DNA from: Cryobacterium sp. PH31-O1
GTDB taxonomy: Bacteria > Actinomycetota > Actinomycetes > Actinomycetales > Microbacteriaceae
Reading direction: 5' to 3'
DNA length: 64,000 bases
NCBI RefSeq assembly: GCF_030063455.1
Contig: NZ_JASITB010000001.1
Span: forward strand, 62,001-126,000
The translations under genes and the position numbers were made by a program. The notes under the pieces were generated by a model. It ran no database searches, was not told the DNA's origin, and saw nothing but the letters and a program-made list of their open reading frames with translations. This document shows, in pieces, positions 52,877 to 61,286 of this stretch. The number at the start of each line of letters is the position of its first letter. The first letter of the stretch is position 1.

Positions 52877-54343
52877 CTAAAGCGCCTGAATGATACCCAT
52901 CATGCCGGCGTCTTCATGATCAAGGATATGGCAGTGATATACGGTTTTTCCACTGAAATCATTGAACGCGATTCGAACTCGCACGGTGCTGCGCGCCGGT
53001 ATGTTCACGACATCCTGCCAGATCACAGACTCCGCTGGTTGGCCGCCTAGCTCAACGACCTGCATCGGCCAAACATGCAGATGCAAGGGATGGTCAAGCA
53101 TGCTGGTATTGGTCAGCATCCACTCTTCAACGCTGTCAAATTGCACCGTCGTATCAACTCGCGCAGCATCAAAGGTGAGGTTGTTTATCGTGGCTGACAT
53201 CGTGCCGCCACCCATGCCGCCGCCCATGCCCATCGCGAATACCAGCTCACGTTGAGCGGTGACGGTCGCCGACCGCAGGTCACGGGGGAGGGGCTGCACA
53301 GGGACGTCGGGCAGGCCCTCGGTGCTAGCGCCTTCGACGACGAGGGTGGCGAGCGAGACATCGGCGGAAGTGGACGAGCCGCCGCCACCCATCATCCCGC
53401 CCGAGCTGCCCCGGTCAAAGCGCACAGCGCGCAGGATCGATGTGCCGCTTTGGGCCGTCACGAGAAGGTCGGCGCGATTGCCCGGTGCCAAAACGACCTC
53501 GCCTACGTCGCGCGCGGTTTCAAACCGTCCCGAGTCGATTCCGAGGAGGGTGAGTTGCTGTCCGTCAAGTTGCAGCCGAAGGTATCGAGACGTGCAGGCG
53601 TTAATGACGCGCCAGCGCTCCCGTTCGCCCGGGCGCGCGGTCAGTTCTGGGGTCAGCTGTCCATTCACGAGAACGAGCTCGCCCTCGCGGCCCGCCATTT
53701 TTTCCATCTGAGTAGCCGCAGGTACGGTGCCAGACGCCGTGATGGTGATGTCAGAGATCACGAGCACGCGCTCTCGAGTGGCGGCGATCTCCTCGGGATC
53801 CTCCACGATAATGGCGCCATAGAGGCCGCCGAAGACCTGGTCGGCGACGAGTTCATGGTGGTGCGGGTGATACCAGTACACGCCCGGTGGGTGGTCAGCT
53901 GGCAGCTCATAGCGGTACTCGAAGGTGTCACCAGCGTCGATCGTGACGAACATGTTGTCGCTATTATTTTGCGGCGAGACATGCAGACCGTGCACGTGCA
54001 GGTTGCTGGGGTCGGTCAGAGCATTGTGCAGGCTGACGTTAAGGATGTCGCCTGCTCGAACGCGCAGGGTGGGGCCCGGTAGGCCCCCGTTGTAGCTCAG
54101 CGCACGCACTTCCCGGCCAGCAACGGTTATTTTCTGCGCCGACGACTCTAGTGCGACCGTGAGAACGCCTTTGGTGCTGCGCAATTCAGGTGGCAGAGCG
54201 AGGGCATTTCCGGTCGTAAACCCTGATGAAGACGTCGAGCCGGTGCTTTGACTGACGATTAAACCCGTTGAGCCGATGGCTACGCCACCCACTCCAACAG
54301 CGCCAAGAATCAGAGCGTTCCGACGGCTGATGTCGACCATCAT
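52877..54343 (-). CDS. multicopper oxidase 1 (Tat-exported)
   Basis: A 488-aa three-cupredoxin-domain oxidase. A twin-arginine-like SRRNALILGAVGVGG leader suggests Tat export. Copper ligands are LHVHGLHVS, YWYHPHHHEL, HPLHLHVWPM and the type 1 site YHCHILDHEDAGMM. A Met/Gly-rich segment near residue 310 (GGMMGGGGSS) and another near 380 (MGMGGGMGGG) resemble the Met-rich loops of cuprous oxidases. It likely oxidises Cu(I) in copper detoxification. The start ATG 54343 overlaps the SHOCT gene stop. The gene ends beside the broken IS256 gene. Confidence 0.93.
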   Translation of the reverse strand: MMVDISRRNALILGAVGVGGVAIGSTGLIVSQSTGSTSSSGFTTGNALALPPELRSTKGVLTVALESSAQKITVAGREVRALSYNGGLPGPTLRVRAGDILNVSLHNALTDPSNLHVHGLHVSPQNNSDNMFVTIDAGDTFEYRYELPADHPPGVYWYHPHHHELVADQVFGGLYGAIIVEDPEEIAATRERVLVISDITITASGTVPAATQMEKMAGREGELVLVNGQLTPELTARPGERERWRVINACTSRYLRLQLDGQQLTLLGIDSGRFETARDVGEVVLAPGNRADLLVTAQSGTSILRAVRFDRGSSGGMMGGGGSSTSADVSLATLVVEGASTEGLPDVPVQPLPRDLRSATVTAQRELVFAMGMGGGMGGGTMSATINNLTFDAARVDTTVQFDSVEEWMLTNTSMLDHPLHLHVWPMQVVELGGQPAESVIWQDVVNIPARSTVRVRIAFNDFSGKTVYHCHILDHEDAGMMGIIQAL

Positions 54344-54591
54344 CTTTCGTCGCCGAGTACCCGTATTTGTTCGCGGTATTGCTCTGCTGTGATCTCGCCC
54401 CGCGCGAAACGCTCGTCGAGGATTTTGCGCGCAGCATCGGCTTCAGGCCTCACCCCCGACGGTAATGAGGATTCGCCGCCTCCATTTTTAGAAACTAGCC
54501 GAACGACAACATAGATGACAATGGCGACGCCGACCAAAGCCAGCAGTCCGAATCCCCACGACCACCCCATAGTTGAATTGCCCCACATCAT
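54340..54591 (-). CDS. small membrane protein with SHOCT domain
   Basis: An 83-aa protein. One transmembrane helix (WSWGFGLLALVGVAIVIYVV) is followed by a linker and a C-terminal SHOCT motif (AARKILDERFARGEITAEQY). Such proteins often stand next to copper genes in actinobacteria. It is translationally coupled to multicopper oxidase 1 (ATGA overlap) and has a CsoR-like box 37 bases before its start. Confidence 0.88.
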   Translation of the reverse strand: MMWGNSTMGWSWGFGLLALVGVAIVIYVVVRLVSKNGGGESSLPSGVRPEADAARKILDERFARGEITAEQYREQIRVLGDER

Positions 54592-54627
54592 CAGACGATT
54601 CCTTTCGTAGTTCGGTATGTATTCATG

Positions 54628-54643
54628 ATACCGCTAGGGGTAT
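54628..54643. promoter_or_regulatory. CsoR-like copper operator, site A
   Basis: ATACCGCTAGGGGTAT carries ATACC and GGTAT as inverted arms around GCTAGG, like CsoR boxes (TACCC-N-GGGTA type). It lies 37 bases upstream of the SHOCT-oxidase operon. Confidence 0.5.
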
Positions 54644-54713
54644 ATTTTTGGCTGGGATTTAGGTGCGCAGCGTATGCGCAGAGGATGCAAAACGGAGCAT
54701 GTGGGTCGGCGCA

Positions 54714-56219
54714 TTACCGCACGTAGGAAAACAGGCCCAGCATGCCTTGTTCGGCGTGGTACGCATTGTGGCAGTGGGCGATCCACTGTCCAGGGTTGTC
54801 GGCGTCGAATTGCATCGTGACGGTTTCTTTCGGACGCACGATAACGGTATCTTTGCGTGCTCCGTTGCCGTTCAGTTGAAAGCTGTGTCCGTGCAGGTGC
54901 ATGGGGTGCCACATGGCGGTGTCATTGACCATCTTGATCTTCACGCGTTCACCGACCTTGATGTCAAAAGCACCTGCAAATGGTTTCTTCATGTCGAAGC
55001 GCCGCTCGTTAATGCTCCAGTTGTACTTTCCCATGCTTCCGGTCAAGCGCATGGTGTGGACCCGGTCGGGCGTCTTAGCGGTGAGCAGAACGGATTCGTC
55101 GGCTTTGAGACGGCCTCCGTCGCTGACGACGCCATCCAAAGATGTTGGGAGTGCGGCGGCAACGGGGGCGGTGCCACTACCGGTGCTGATGAGGCCGTAG
55201 GCACGACCAACCTTTCCTTCGGGAAGGGCAAGGAGCGGTGTGTAGCCATCCGGGACGGTGAGGATCGCATCAATGCGTTCGCCCATGCCGACAACCACTG
55301 CGTCGACGTCGATATGCTGCACCGGGAACCCGTCCGTGTGCGTCAGGGTGATCTTTTGTCCAGGTACTCCGACCCGGTAGGCGGTGTCGCCTGCGGCGTT
55401 AATGATCCGGAGGCGAATGCGGTTGCCCGCGCTGCTTTGCAGTACCTCGGCATCCTCAGCAGCTTTGCCGTTGAATAGGTGGGCGGGCATGCGTACATCT
55501 CCGGCATCGCCGCCGAGATAGGTGCTGCTAGCGCCCATCAGCATGTGTGTCATCGGCATATTCATTCCAGACATGTCCATGCCCATGGATAGTTCGTCGA
55601 GTGCCTCGTTGGGTGTGCCGGTGATTCCATCGAGCCAGTCGTCGAGCATGATGACCCATTCTTGGTCATAGAGCAGGGGCTCGCGTGGGTCTTCAATGAT
55701 CAGAGCGCCGGAGAGGCCGCGTTCGCGCTGCATATCCACGTGTGAGTGATACCAGTAGGTGCCGGGTTGGTTGAGTCGGAACCGGTAGTCGAAATTATCA
55801 CCAGCGGCGATCGCCGGCTGGGTAATATCAGGTACGCCGTCGGCATCATTGCGCAGAGCCAGACCGTGCCAGTGCACGCTTGTTGGTTCGGCGAGCAAAT
55901 TGGTGACCGGAATATTTAGTGTATCTCCGGTCCGTGCGCGGATGACGGGGCCGTTGAGTGCTCCGTTATATCCCCACGTGCTGAGGGCGATGCCCGCGAC
56001 CGCGGTGTCGAATACGCCGGCGGTCAACTGCTGCGTAACCGTGTTTCCGGTTGACGGGCGAGCGCTTTCGTATTGCGAGATCAGTCTGTCTGTGGGCAAG
56101 ATGCGTTTGAGCGGTGATGTTGAGGGCGCCGTTGACGTGGAACAAGACGCCAGTGCTGCAGTCGCAGCGGTAGCGAAGGACGCGCCGAGGAAGGTGCGAC
56201 GTGTGACAGATGAATTCAT
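54714..56219 (-). CDS. multicopper oxidase 2 (Tat lipoprotein-like)
   Basis: A 501-aa multicopper oxidase, paralogous to the one at 52877. The leader has TRRTFLGASFATAATAAL and then ASCS, a Tat signal with a lipobox-like Cys. Copper sites: VHWHGLALRND, YWYHSHVDMQRERG, WHPMHLHGHSF and AHCHNAYHAEQGMLG. A Met-rich loop (MGMDMSGMNMPMTHMLMG) near residue 217 is typical of copper-oxidising members. Overall shape is nearer to CopA-like oxidases than to oxidase 1. Confidence 0.93.
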   Translation of the reverse strand: MNSSVTRRTFLGASFATAATAALASCSTSTAPSTSPLKRILPTDRLISQYESARPSTGNTVTQQLTAGVFDTAVAGIALSTWGYNGALNGPVIRARTGDTLNIPVTNLLAEPTSVHWHGLALRNDADGVPDITQPAIAAGDNFDYRFRLNQPGTYWYHSHVDMQRERGLSGALIIEDPREPLLYDQEWVIMLDDWLDGITGTPNEALDELSMGMDMSGMNMPMTHMLMGASSTYLGGDAGDVRMPAHLFNGKAAEDAEVLQSSAGNRIRLRIINAAGDTAYRVGVPGQKITLTHTDGFPVQHIDVDAVVVGMGERIDAILTVPDGYTPLLALPEGKVGRAYGLISTGSGTAPVAAALPTSLDGVVSDGGRLKADESVLLTAKTPDRVHTMRLTGSMGKYNWSINERRFDMKKPFAGAFDIKVGERVKIKMVNDTAMWHPMHLHGHSFQLNGNGARKDTVIVRPKETVTMQFDADNPGQWIAHCHNAYHAEQGMLGLFSYVR

Positions 56220-56307
56220 CGAAATTCCCTAGATATGTAGAGCAAAAGTCGGCCGAAAGGCCGGTGAGCGTGGTGGTGCATGGGCGGTTGGGGCTCTGCT
56301 CGGCCGG

Positions 56308-57270
56308 TCAATCGCTCAGAGAAACCAGCGCGGTCCACGTGGCGCCGTTGTCGTCGCTGGCAGTAATACCGGCGGCGTCTGCCACGAGGATCCACGGTGA
56401 GGCGCCGTCGACCACAATGAACGCTTCGGGCACGCGACCGGTCGTTCCGGTCTGTGTCCACTTTTCGGCGTCCTGCCGCCAGATCCCGCCAGCGGGATCG
56501 ATTCCCATCACGTTTCCGTTTGCGGGCGCGCCGCGGACATCCACTAAGAGCAGTGCCGGAGCTCCCACGAGCGGCGCGAACGTTTGGCCGGCATCGTTAC
56601 TGAGCATGAGACCCGAGGCCGTTGTCGCATAGAGGCGGTCAGCGTTCGAGGGGTCCGCGCTCAGATCGCGAAGCGCGATGACCGCACCTGACGACCAGGT
56701 GATGCCGGAGTCATCGCTCACGGAGATGGAGCTGTCTGCCGCGTCGTACCCATAAACCCGCAGGGTGCCGTCGTTGAGGGGGACAGCATCCAAATCGTGA
56801 AAATCGGTTTTTCCCGCCAGGGACAGTACCGACCATGTCGACGCGCCGTCCGTGCTGGAAATCAGTCCCAGATTGGGTAGCGCCAGCTCGCTGGGTTCAG
56901 TCGGATCCGGGTGCCCTGACGCCAGCAACTGGCCCGGTGCGGCCACAGTGAAGCCCATCGTGTCCTGTGCCCGGCTGGCGATTTGCACGGGCTGGGTCGT
57001 GTCGGATCGTGGTGCCCCAGCGAGATAGCTATCTGGCAAAATGCCGGTCGGCAGGAGCCACACCCCCCGGTGAGTGGCGACATAGGTTTCACCAGTGAGG
57101 GGATCGGCACCGAGACCATGCACGTGCTGAAACGCGTTCGCCACCGGGGCGGCAGCGGATGACTCAGCGGCCGTGTCCGGGGCGGTGGCTGAGCAACCAG
57201 AAAGCGCCATAGCGCCAACGAGCGGAAGAGCCAACGCAAATATGCGGCGTCGCCGGAGGAATTTAGCCAA
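56308..57270 (-). CDS. BNR-repeat lipoprotein (F510_1955-type, exo-sialidase-like fold)
   Basis: A 320-aa protein. The signal peptide ends in the lipobox LSGC. The mature part is a beta-propeller with Asp-box-like repeats: LISSTDGASTWSVL, ISVSDDSGITWSSG, MLSNDAGQTFAPL and ITASDDNGATWTAL. It begins with FQHVHGLGADPLTGETYVA. In actinobacteria this family (often called glycosyl hydrolase) recurs beside multicopper oxidases, so I place it in the copper locus rather than sugar metabolism. Exact role unknown. Confidence 0.85.
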   Translation of the reverse strand: MAKFLRRRRIFALALPLVGAMALSGCSATAPDTAAESSAAAPVANAFQHVHGLGADPLTGETYVATHRGVWLLPTGILPDSYLAGAPRSDTTQPVQIASRAQDTMGFTVAAPGQLLASGHPDPTEPSELALPNLGLISSTDGASTWSVLSLAGKTDFHDLDAVPLNDGTLRVYGYDAADSSISVSDDSGITWSSGAVIALRDLSADPSNADRLYATTASGLMLSNDAGQTFAPLVGAPALLLVDVRGAPANGNVMGIDPAGGIWRQDAEKWTQTGTTGRVPEAFIVVDGASPWILVADAAGITASDDNGATWTALVSLSD

Positions 57271-57442
57271 GAGTGACTCCTCGGTCGTTCATGAAGGGTT
57301 GCGGATTGACTGCAGCGGCAGTGGATGCGGCGGCAGCGGAAACGGCCTCATCAGCTTGGGCCTGAAGATTAGTCACCCGCAAGGTCGCACCGTCGAACGC
57401 GCTCTCGCAGTCGCAGTCGCAATGCGAGCTTTGCTACTGCTC

Positions 57443-58339
57443 CTAGTCAAGAGAGACCCCCCGCGCGCTCATGAATTGTTCCGCGTCGATGCGTTCACCG
57501 TCGACCCGCGTCTCATAGTGCACGTGGCAGCCGCTCGACGCACCCGTCGAACCCACCACGGCAATAATTTCACCGGCCACGACCAGCTGCCCGGCGTCGA
57601 CCAGGAGCTCACTGTTGTGGGCGTATCCGGTCTCGACACCGTCTCCGTGGTCGATCAGCACCCAGTTGCCGTAGGAGCCCTGATATCCGGAGTCGACGAC
57701 TTTTCCGTCGGTCGCGGCAAAGACTGGCCGGCCGCACGGAGCGGCTATGTCAGTGCCGCTGTGGAAGTCACCCACACCGTCGACGGGTTTGTTGGGTCGG
57801 GAGCCGAAAGGGCTCGATATTCGGCCGAGCACCGGGAGCGCCCAACCTTGATCGCTGAGCTGGCCCGCGCTCAAGCTGGCCCATTCCCCAGTGCTGGCAA
57901 TGTCGGTGTACGAGGCAGGAGCCGGTGCGTCCGTTATCGCAAACCCGTCACGTTCGATAGGCAGGGTTGTTGTTCCGGCGGCACTGATGCTTTGGAGGTC
58001 GTTCTTTTTCGGGGCGCTCGTCGCCGAGGTTTCCGGCGTTTTTGAGTCGATGGCCAGTGCGGGTAAAGATGTGCTTATTGCAAAGAGAGCGACCAGCGCT
58101 ATGCCACTGCCGCTCGCAGCTCGCTGCCGTAAAGACGCGGGTCGAGGATTTCTTCGCTTCGACGGTGCGGCAAATTTAGCCGAGCGTTCCTCCCGCAGTC
58201 TGGTCTCCAGCGCACGAATGTCCCGACGAGATAGTAGCGTCCGCTCACCGGGGTCGTGTGGTGCGGTGGCGACGTGACCGAGGCTATCCACAGAGCACGA
58301 CACAAAGAATTGCTCGTGATTTGAGCATTGTTCATCCAT
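57443..58339 (-). CDS. M23 family metallopeptidase (LytM type)
   Basis: A 298-aa protein. After a basic N-terminal segment, one hydrophobic helix (SGIALVALFAISTSLPALA) targets it to the membrane or outside. The C-terminal LytM domain keeps the zinc ligands in FHSGTDIAAPCG and GCHVHYETRVDG. It should act on peptidoglycan cross-links. The start at 58339 lacks a good ribosome site and a later start is possible. It lies between the BNR gene and the small membrane protein gene and probably belongs to the same copper-type unit. The 57271-57442 gap holds nothing clear. Confidence 0.87.
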   Translation of the reverse strand: MDEQCSNHEQFFVSCSVDSLGHVATAPHDPGERTLLSRRDIRALETRLREERSAKFAAPSKRRNPRPASLRQRAASGSGIALVALFAISTSLPALAIDSKTPETSATSAPKKNDLQSISAAGTTTLPIERDGFAITDAPAPASYTDIASTGEWASLSAGQLSDQGWALPVLGRISSPFGSRPNKPVDGVGDFHSGTDIAAPCGRPVFAATDGKVVDSGYQGSYGNWVLIDHGDGVETGYAHNSELLVDAGQLVVAGEIIAVVGSTGASSGCHVHYETRVDGERIDAEQFMSARGVSLD

Positions 58340-58423
58340 TCATTGTTCAGTATTAGAAACCGAGTAGCCGAGGGCGCGGCAAAATTCCGAGGCCACGTAC
58401 TGGCCACGGAACCGCATCGAGGT

Positions 58424-58870
58424 CTAAATGCGACTAATGGAGAGAACGGTGAGGCTGGGACGGTGAATTGGGAATGCGCTGGCGCGCACTTTGCCCAGGA
58501 TGATGCCACCAGCGTCGAGCAACCGCTGATACACAGCGGGCAAGCGTGTCAAAAAAACCATGACCACCAGAGTGAGCAAGAGAACGCAGGTCAAAGCGAG
58601 CAGAGCACAGTCGAGCAGCATGCCGCTCATGGTTCCGGAGGAGGTGACCGCGACGACGGGGGCTGTCACCATTGCGGTCGTAACCACGACGGGATCCTGT
58701 GCGCCCGCCACCGTCAACGATGAGTGAACGGGGTCATGCATGGCATGTCCGGTGGCTTCTGAATGAATGGCGAAAACTGCAAAAAGTAGTGCGACAAGAG
58801 CCAACAGGGAAATCAAAGGGGACACAGAAACGGATGCCGCAGCCCGTCGTGGCTTACGAACCAGTCTCAT
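58424..58870 (-). CDS. small membrane protein (DUF6153-like)
   Basis: A 148-aa protein with two hydrophobic segments (LISLLALVALLFAVFAIHS and LLDCALLALTCVLLLTLVVM) and a His/Met-bearing loop between them (GHAMHDPVHSS). The layout resembles DUF6153 proteins found with copper genes of actinobacteria. The start ATG 58870 has a perfect GGGAGGTGA ribosome site. It is the first gene of the leftward copper cluster; a CsoR-like box lies 37 bases upstream. Confidence 0.75.
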   Translation of the reverse strand: MRLVRKPRRAAASVSVSPLISLLALVALLFAVFAIHSEATGHAMHDPVHSSLTVAGAQDPVVVTTAMVTAPVVAVTSSGTMSGMLLDCALLALTCVLLLTLVVMVFLTRLPAVYQRLLDAGGIILGKVRASAFPIHRPSLTVLSISRI

Positions 58871-58906
58871 GTCACCTCCCTCTGCTTCAGCCCAAGAATG
58901 GGCCAC

Positions 58907-58920
58907 TAACCGTAGGGTAT
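58907..58920. promoter_or_regulatory. CsoR-like copper operator, site B
   Basis: TAACCGTAGGGTAT, read on the minus strand as ATACCCTACGGTTA, resembles site A (ATACCCCTAGCGGTAT) and stands at the same distance of 37 bases from its start codon. Confidence 0.4.
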
Positions 58921-59451
58921 CGCACGTCCAGCGGACAATTCTGAATGTCTCTTTAGTACTTGGCAGAACTACCGTCCCTCCCGAAATTTTTTCGGGTCGG
59001 TTCGGATTGAGTGAAATTCAGAGGAACCTCGACGGCCGACGATGACGGGGGACGGAAAGATTGTCAATCTGGCAGGGAGCGGGCGGCCCGAACGCACATG
59101 CGCCGCGGACGAACGCTGATGGAACTACGAGCGAGCGTTCTGGCGTCGAACGATGGTGGACGTTGTCGGTGCACGAGCATCACGACGGTAGCGCCGCGCG
59201 TTGATATCAAAACGACCAACAGAAACCGAAACGATCCTTTAGAACGTCGCGTAATCAGCACCATCTGGTCGCAGTCCTGTGCTCATCTCCCCAGCATGTC
59301 CCCTCATATCTCAGGGCAATCTAAGAAATCGAGTTGACACGGGGGCGGCGTGACCCCAGGCAGGACTCAGCCTTCTCCTAGGTAACCGCGATTACGTCAC
59401 ACGACGATCCCGAATACGTTCAAGAGTCCATCCAGATTAGAAGGAGAGAAC
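58921..59451. other. intergenic stretch, nothing recognised
   Basis: About 530 bases without a supported gene; short open frames on both strands show no similarity or ribosome sites. It separates the copper genes from the rightward hydrolase gene and must hold that promoter. Confidence 0.5.
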
Positions 59452-60300
59452 ATGCCCATCATCACCGTTTCGAACCAGAATAATCCGAGCGTTGAATTGC
59501 ACTACGACGACGTCGGAGCCGGTAAGCCCGTCGTGTTGATTCATGGCTGGCCCCTCAGCGGCCGGTCGTGGGAGGGGCAGGTCCCGGCGCTGGTTGACGC
59601 TGGCTGCCGGGTGATCACCTATGACCGTCGCGGGTTCGGCCATTCGTCACAGCCCTGGAACGGGTACGACTATGACACGTTCGCCGCCGATCTGAATACC
59701 GTACTCGACACCCTCGACCTGAGAGAGGTCACCCTGATCGGATTCTCGATGGGCGGCGGCGAGCTCGCCCGATACGTCGGCACCTACGGCACCGACCGCG
59801 TGGCGAAGCTCGTGTTCGCCAGCGCAGTGACGCCGTACCTCTGGAAGTCGGATGACAATCCCGGCGGCGGTGTCGACGAGGGACTGGCCCACTGGTTCCA
59901 GGACGGATTGACCGGCGACCGGCCGGCATTCCTGCACGAATTTCTCCAAATGTTCTTCACCGCCGGTCAGCCGTCGCTGATCAACAAGCCCAAGGTCAGC
60001 GACGAACAGATTGCCTACAACCTCGATATCGCTCTGCGGGCGTCACCGAAAGGCACGATCGACTGCACGACCGCATTCGCGACGACGGACTTTCGCGACG
60101 ACCTGACGAAAATTACGGTGCCGACCCTGGTGATTCACGGCGATTCCGACACGATCGTACCGTTTGAGGTCAGCGGCAAGCGCACTCATGAGGCCATCAC
60201 CGGCAGCGAACTCGTGTTGATTGAGGATGCCCCGCACGGTCTCATCGTTTCGCACAGGGAGGAATGGAACCGGCACGTGCTCGCGTTCCTAGCGAAGTAG
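59452..60300 (+). CDS. alpha/beta hydrolase, non-heme chloroperoxidase type
   Basis: A 282-aa alpha/beta-fold hydrolase. The oxyanion motif is HGWPLSGRSW, the nucleophile is Ser99 in GFSMGGGE, the acid Asp in HGDSDTIVPF and the base His in APHGLIVSH. The YDRRGFGHSSQPWNGYDYDT stretch is characteristic of cofactor-free haloperoxidases and arylesterases. A strong AGAAGGAGAG ribosome site precedes ATG 59452. It is cytoplasmic and probably monocistronic, as a hairpin follows. Confidence 0.92.
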   Translation: MPIITVSNQNNPSVELHYDDVGAGKPVVLIHGWPLSGRSWEGQVPALVDAGCRVITYDRRGFGHSSQPWNGYDYDTFAADLNTVLDTLDLREVTLIGFSMGGGELARYVGTYGTDRVAKLVFASAVTPYLWKSDDNPGGGVDEGLAHWFQDGLTGDRPAFLHEFLQMFFTAGQPSLINKPKVSDEQIAYNLDIALRASPKGTIDCTTAFATTDFRDDLTKITVPTLVIHGDSDTIVPFEVSGKRTHEAITGSELVLIEDAPHGLIVSHREEWNRHVLAFLAK

Positions 60301-60312
60301 GCGGCGCGAAGC

Positions 60313-60340
60313 GGGCCCGTCACTGGTCGGTGACGGGCCC
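60313..60340 (+). terminator. stem-loop after the hydrolase gene
   Basis: An 11-bp perfect stem (60313-60323 with 60330-60340, 6-base loop) lies 13 bases after the stop. No T-run follows, but such hairpins serve as terminators in high-GC actinobacteria. Confidence 0.6.
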
Positions 60341-60530
60341 TCGCCTGCGGGGCGGAACGGGAGCGGCGAGCAGGTTTAGGCCCCTTATCATCGTCATCGA
60401 GAATAGGGTCAGTATTACCCTTAAGTCCTGCCGTGGCGCTCAAATTGGTGATCCCCACCTTCACTAATCTTGGGCGCTATCGAGCCCGATATTGACGATG
60501 ACCCGCACCAGTGAGTGAGAGGGAGAGAGT

Positions 60531-60947
60531 ATGAGTACCACTTTCAGCAAAGAAGAAAAGGCCGCAATGCGGGCCGCAGTGGCCGAAGCCAAAGCCGCAC
60601 AGCAAGGCGCCGATCTGGAGGCCGCCTGCCTCGCAGCAATATCATCGATGGGCGGCACTGACAAGGAATTGGCCGAGACCCTGCACGACCTGGTGAAGAG
60701 CCACACTGATCTCAGTGCGAAGACCTGGTACGGCATGCCGGCTTACGCAAACAGCGACGGCAAAGTCGTGGTGTTTTTTCAGAGCGCAGCCAAATTCAAG
60801 GTGAGGTATGCCACCATCGGCTTTCAACCCGATGCGAAGCTCGACGAGGGCAATTTCTGGCCCAGCTCCTTCGCCGTCACCAAACTCACCGCCGCCGACC
60901 AGACACATCTGGTGACCCTGCTGAAAAAGGCCGTCGGCGACGTGTAA
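60531..60947 (+). CDS. DUF1801/YdhG-like small protein
   Basis: A 138-aa soluble protein. A helical N-terminus is followed by the YdhG/YjbR-type core TWYGMPAYANSDGKVVVFFQ and ATIGFQPDAKLDEGNFWPSS. This family has been called iron chaperone-like, without firm function. The start ATG 60531 has GAGGGAGAG upstream. It stands alone. Confidence 0.85.
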   Translation: MSTTFSKEEKAAMRAAVAEAKAAQQGADLEAACLAAISSMGGTDKELAETLHDLVKSHTDLSAKTWYGMPAYANSDGKVVVFFQSAAKFKVRYATIGFQPDAKLDEGNFWPSSFAVTKLTAADQTHLVTLLKKAVGDV

Positions 60948-61286
60948 TTTCGCGCAGCGTGGTCAATTTTTACCGTAAAGCCTGATTCTCGGGGTCGTCT
61001 TTCACTTCCGCTATGGGTATGTAGCGACGTTCTACGTTGCCACCGGAGAAGTGACCTCTCGCCATTGGCGGAAAATACCTAGACAACTCTCAGCTTCGGG
61101 GATAATGTGCCCTCGTCGGCGTCTGTGTGCGCCGACTCCTTCGGGACAGCACGATTTACGTCGCACTGGTGCGCCGCACACATTCAAAATTGGCTGACGC
61201 ATCTTTTAGCACCACAGATCTGCCCGCGACCCGTCGTGCTTCTTGGAAACCCCCGCTGAAAGCCACATCGAGTCAAGGAGCACGTT
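60948..61286. other. intergenic stretch, nothing recognised
   Basis: About 340 bases with no supported gene or RNA. It must contain the promoter of the secreted protein gene at 61287. Confidence 0.5.

Noticed and set aside
59011-59337. 108-codon plus-strand frame in the gap before the haloperoxidase-type gene
   Set aside because: Arg/Thr-rich, no ribosome site or similarity; looks like chance in GC-rich sequence.
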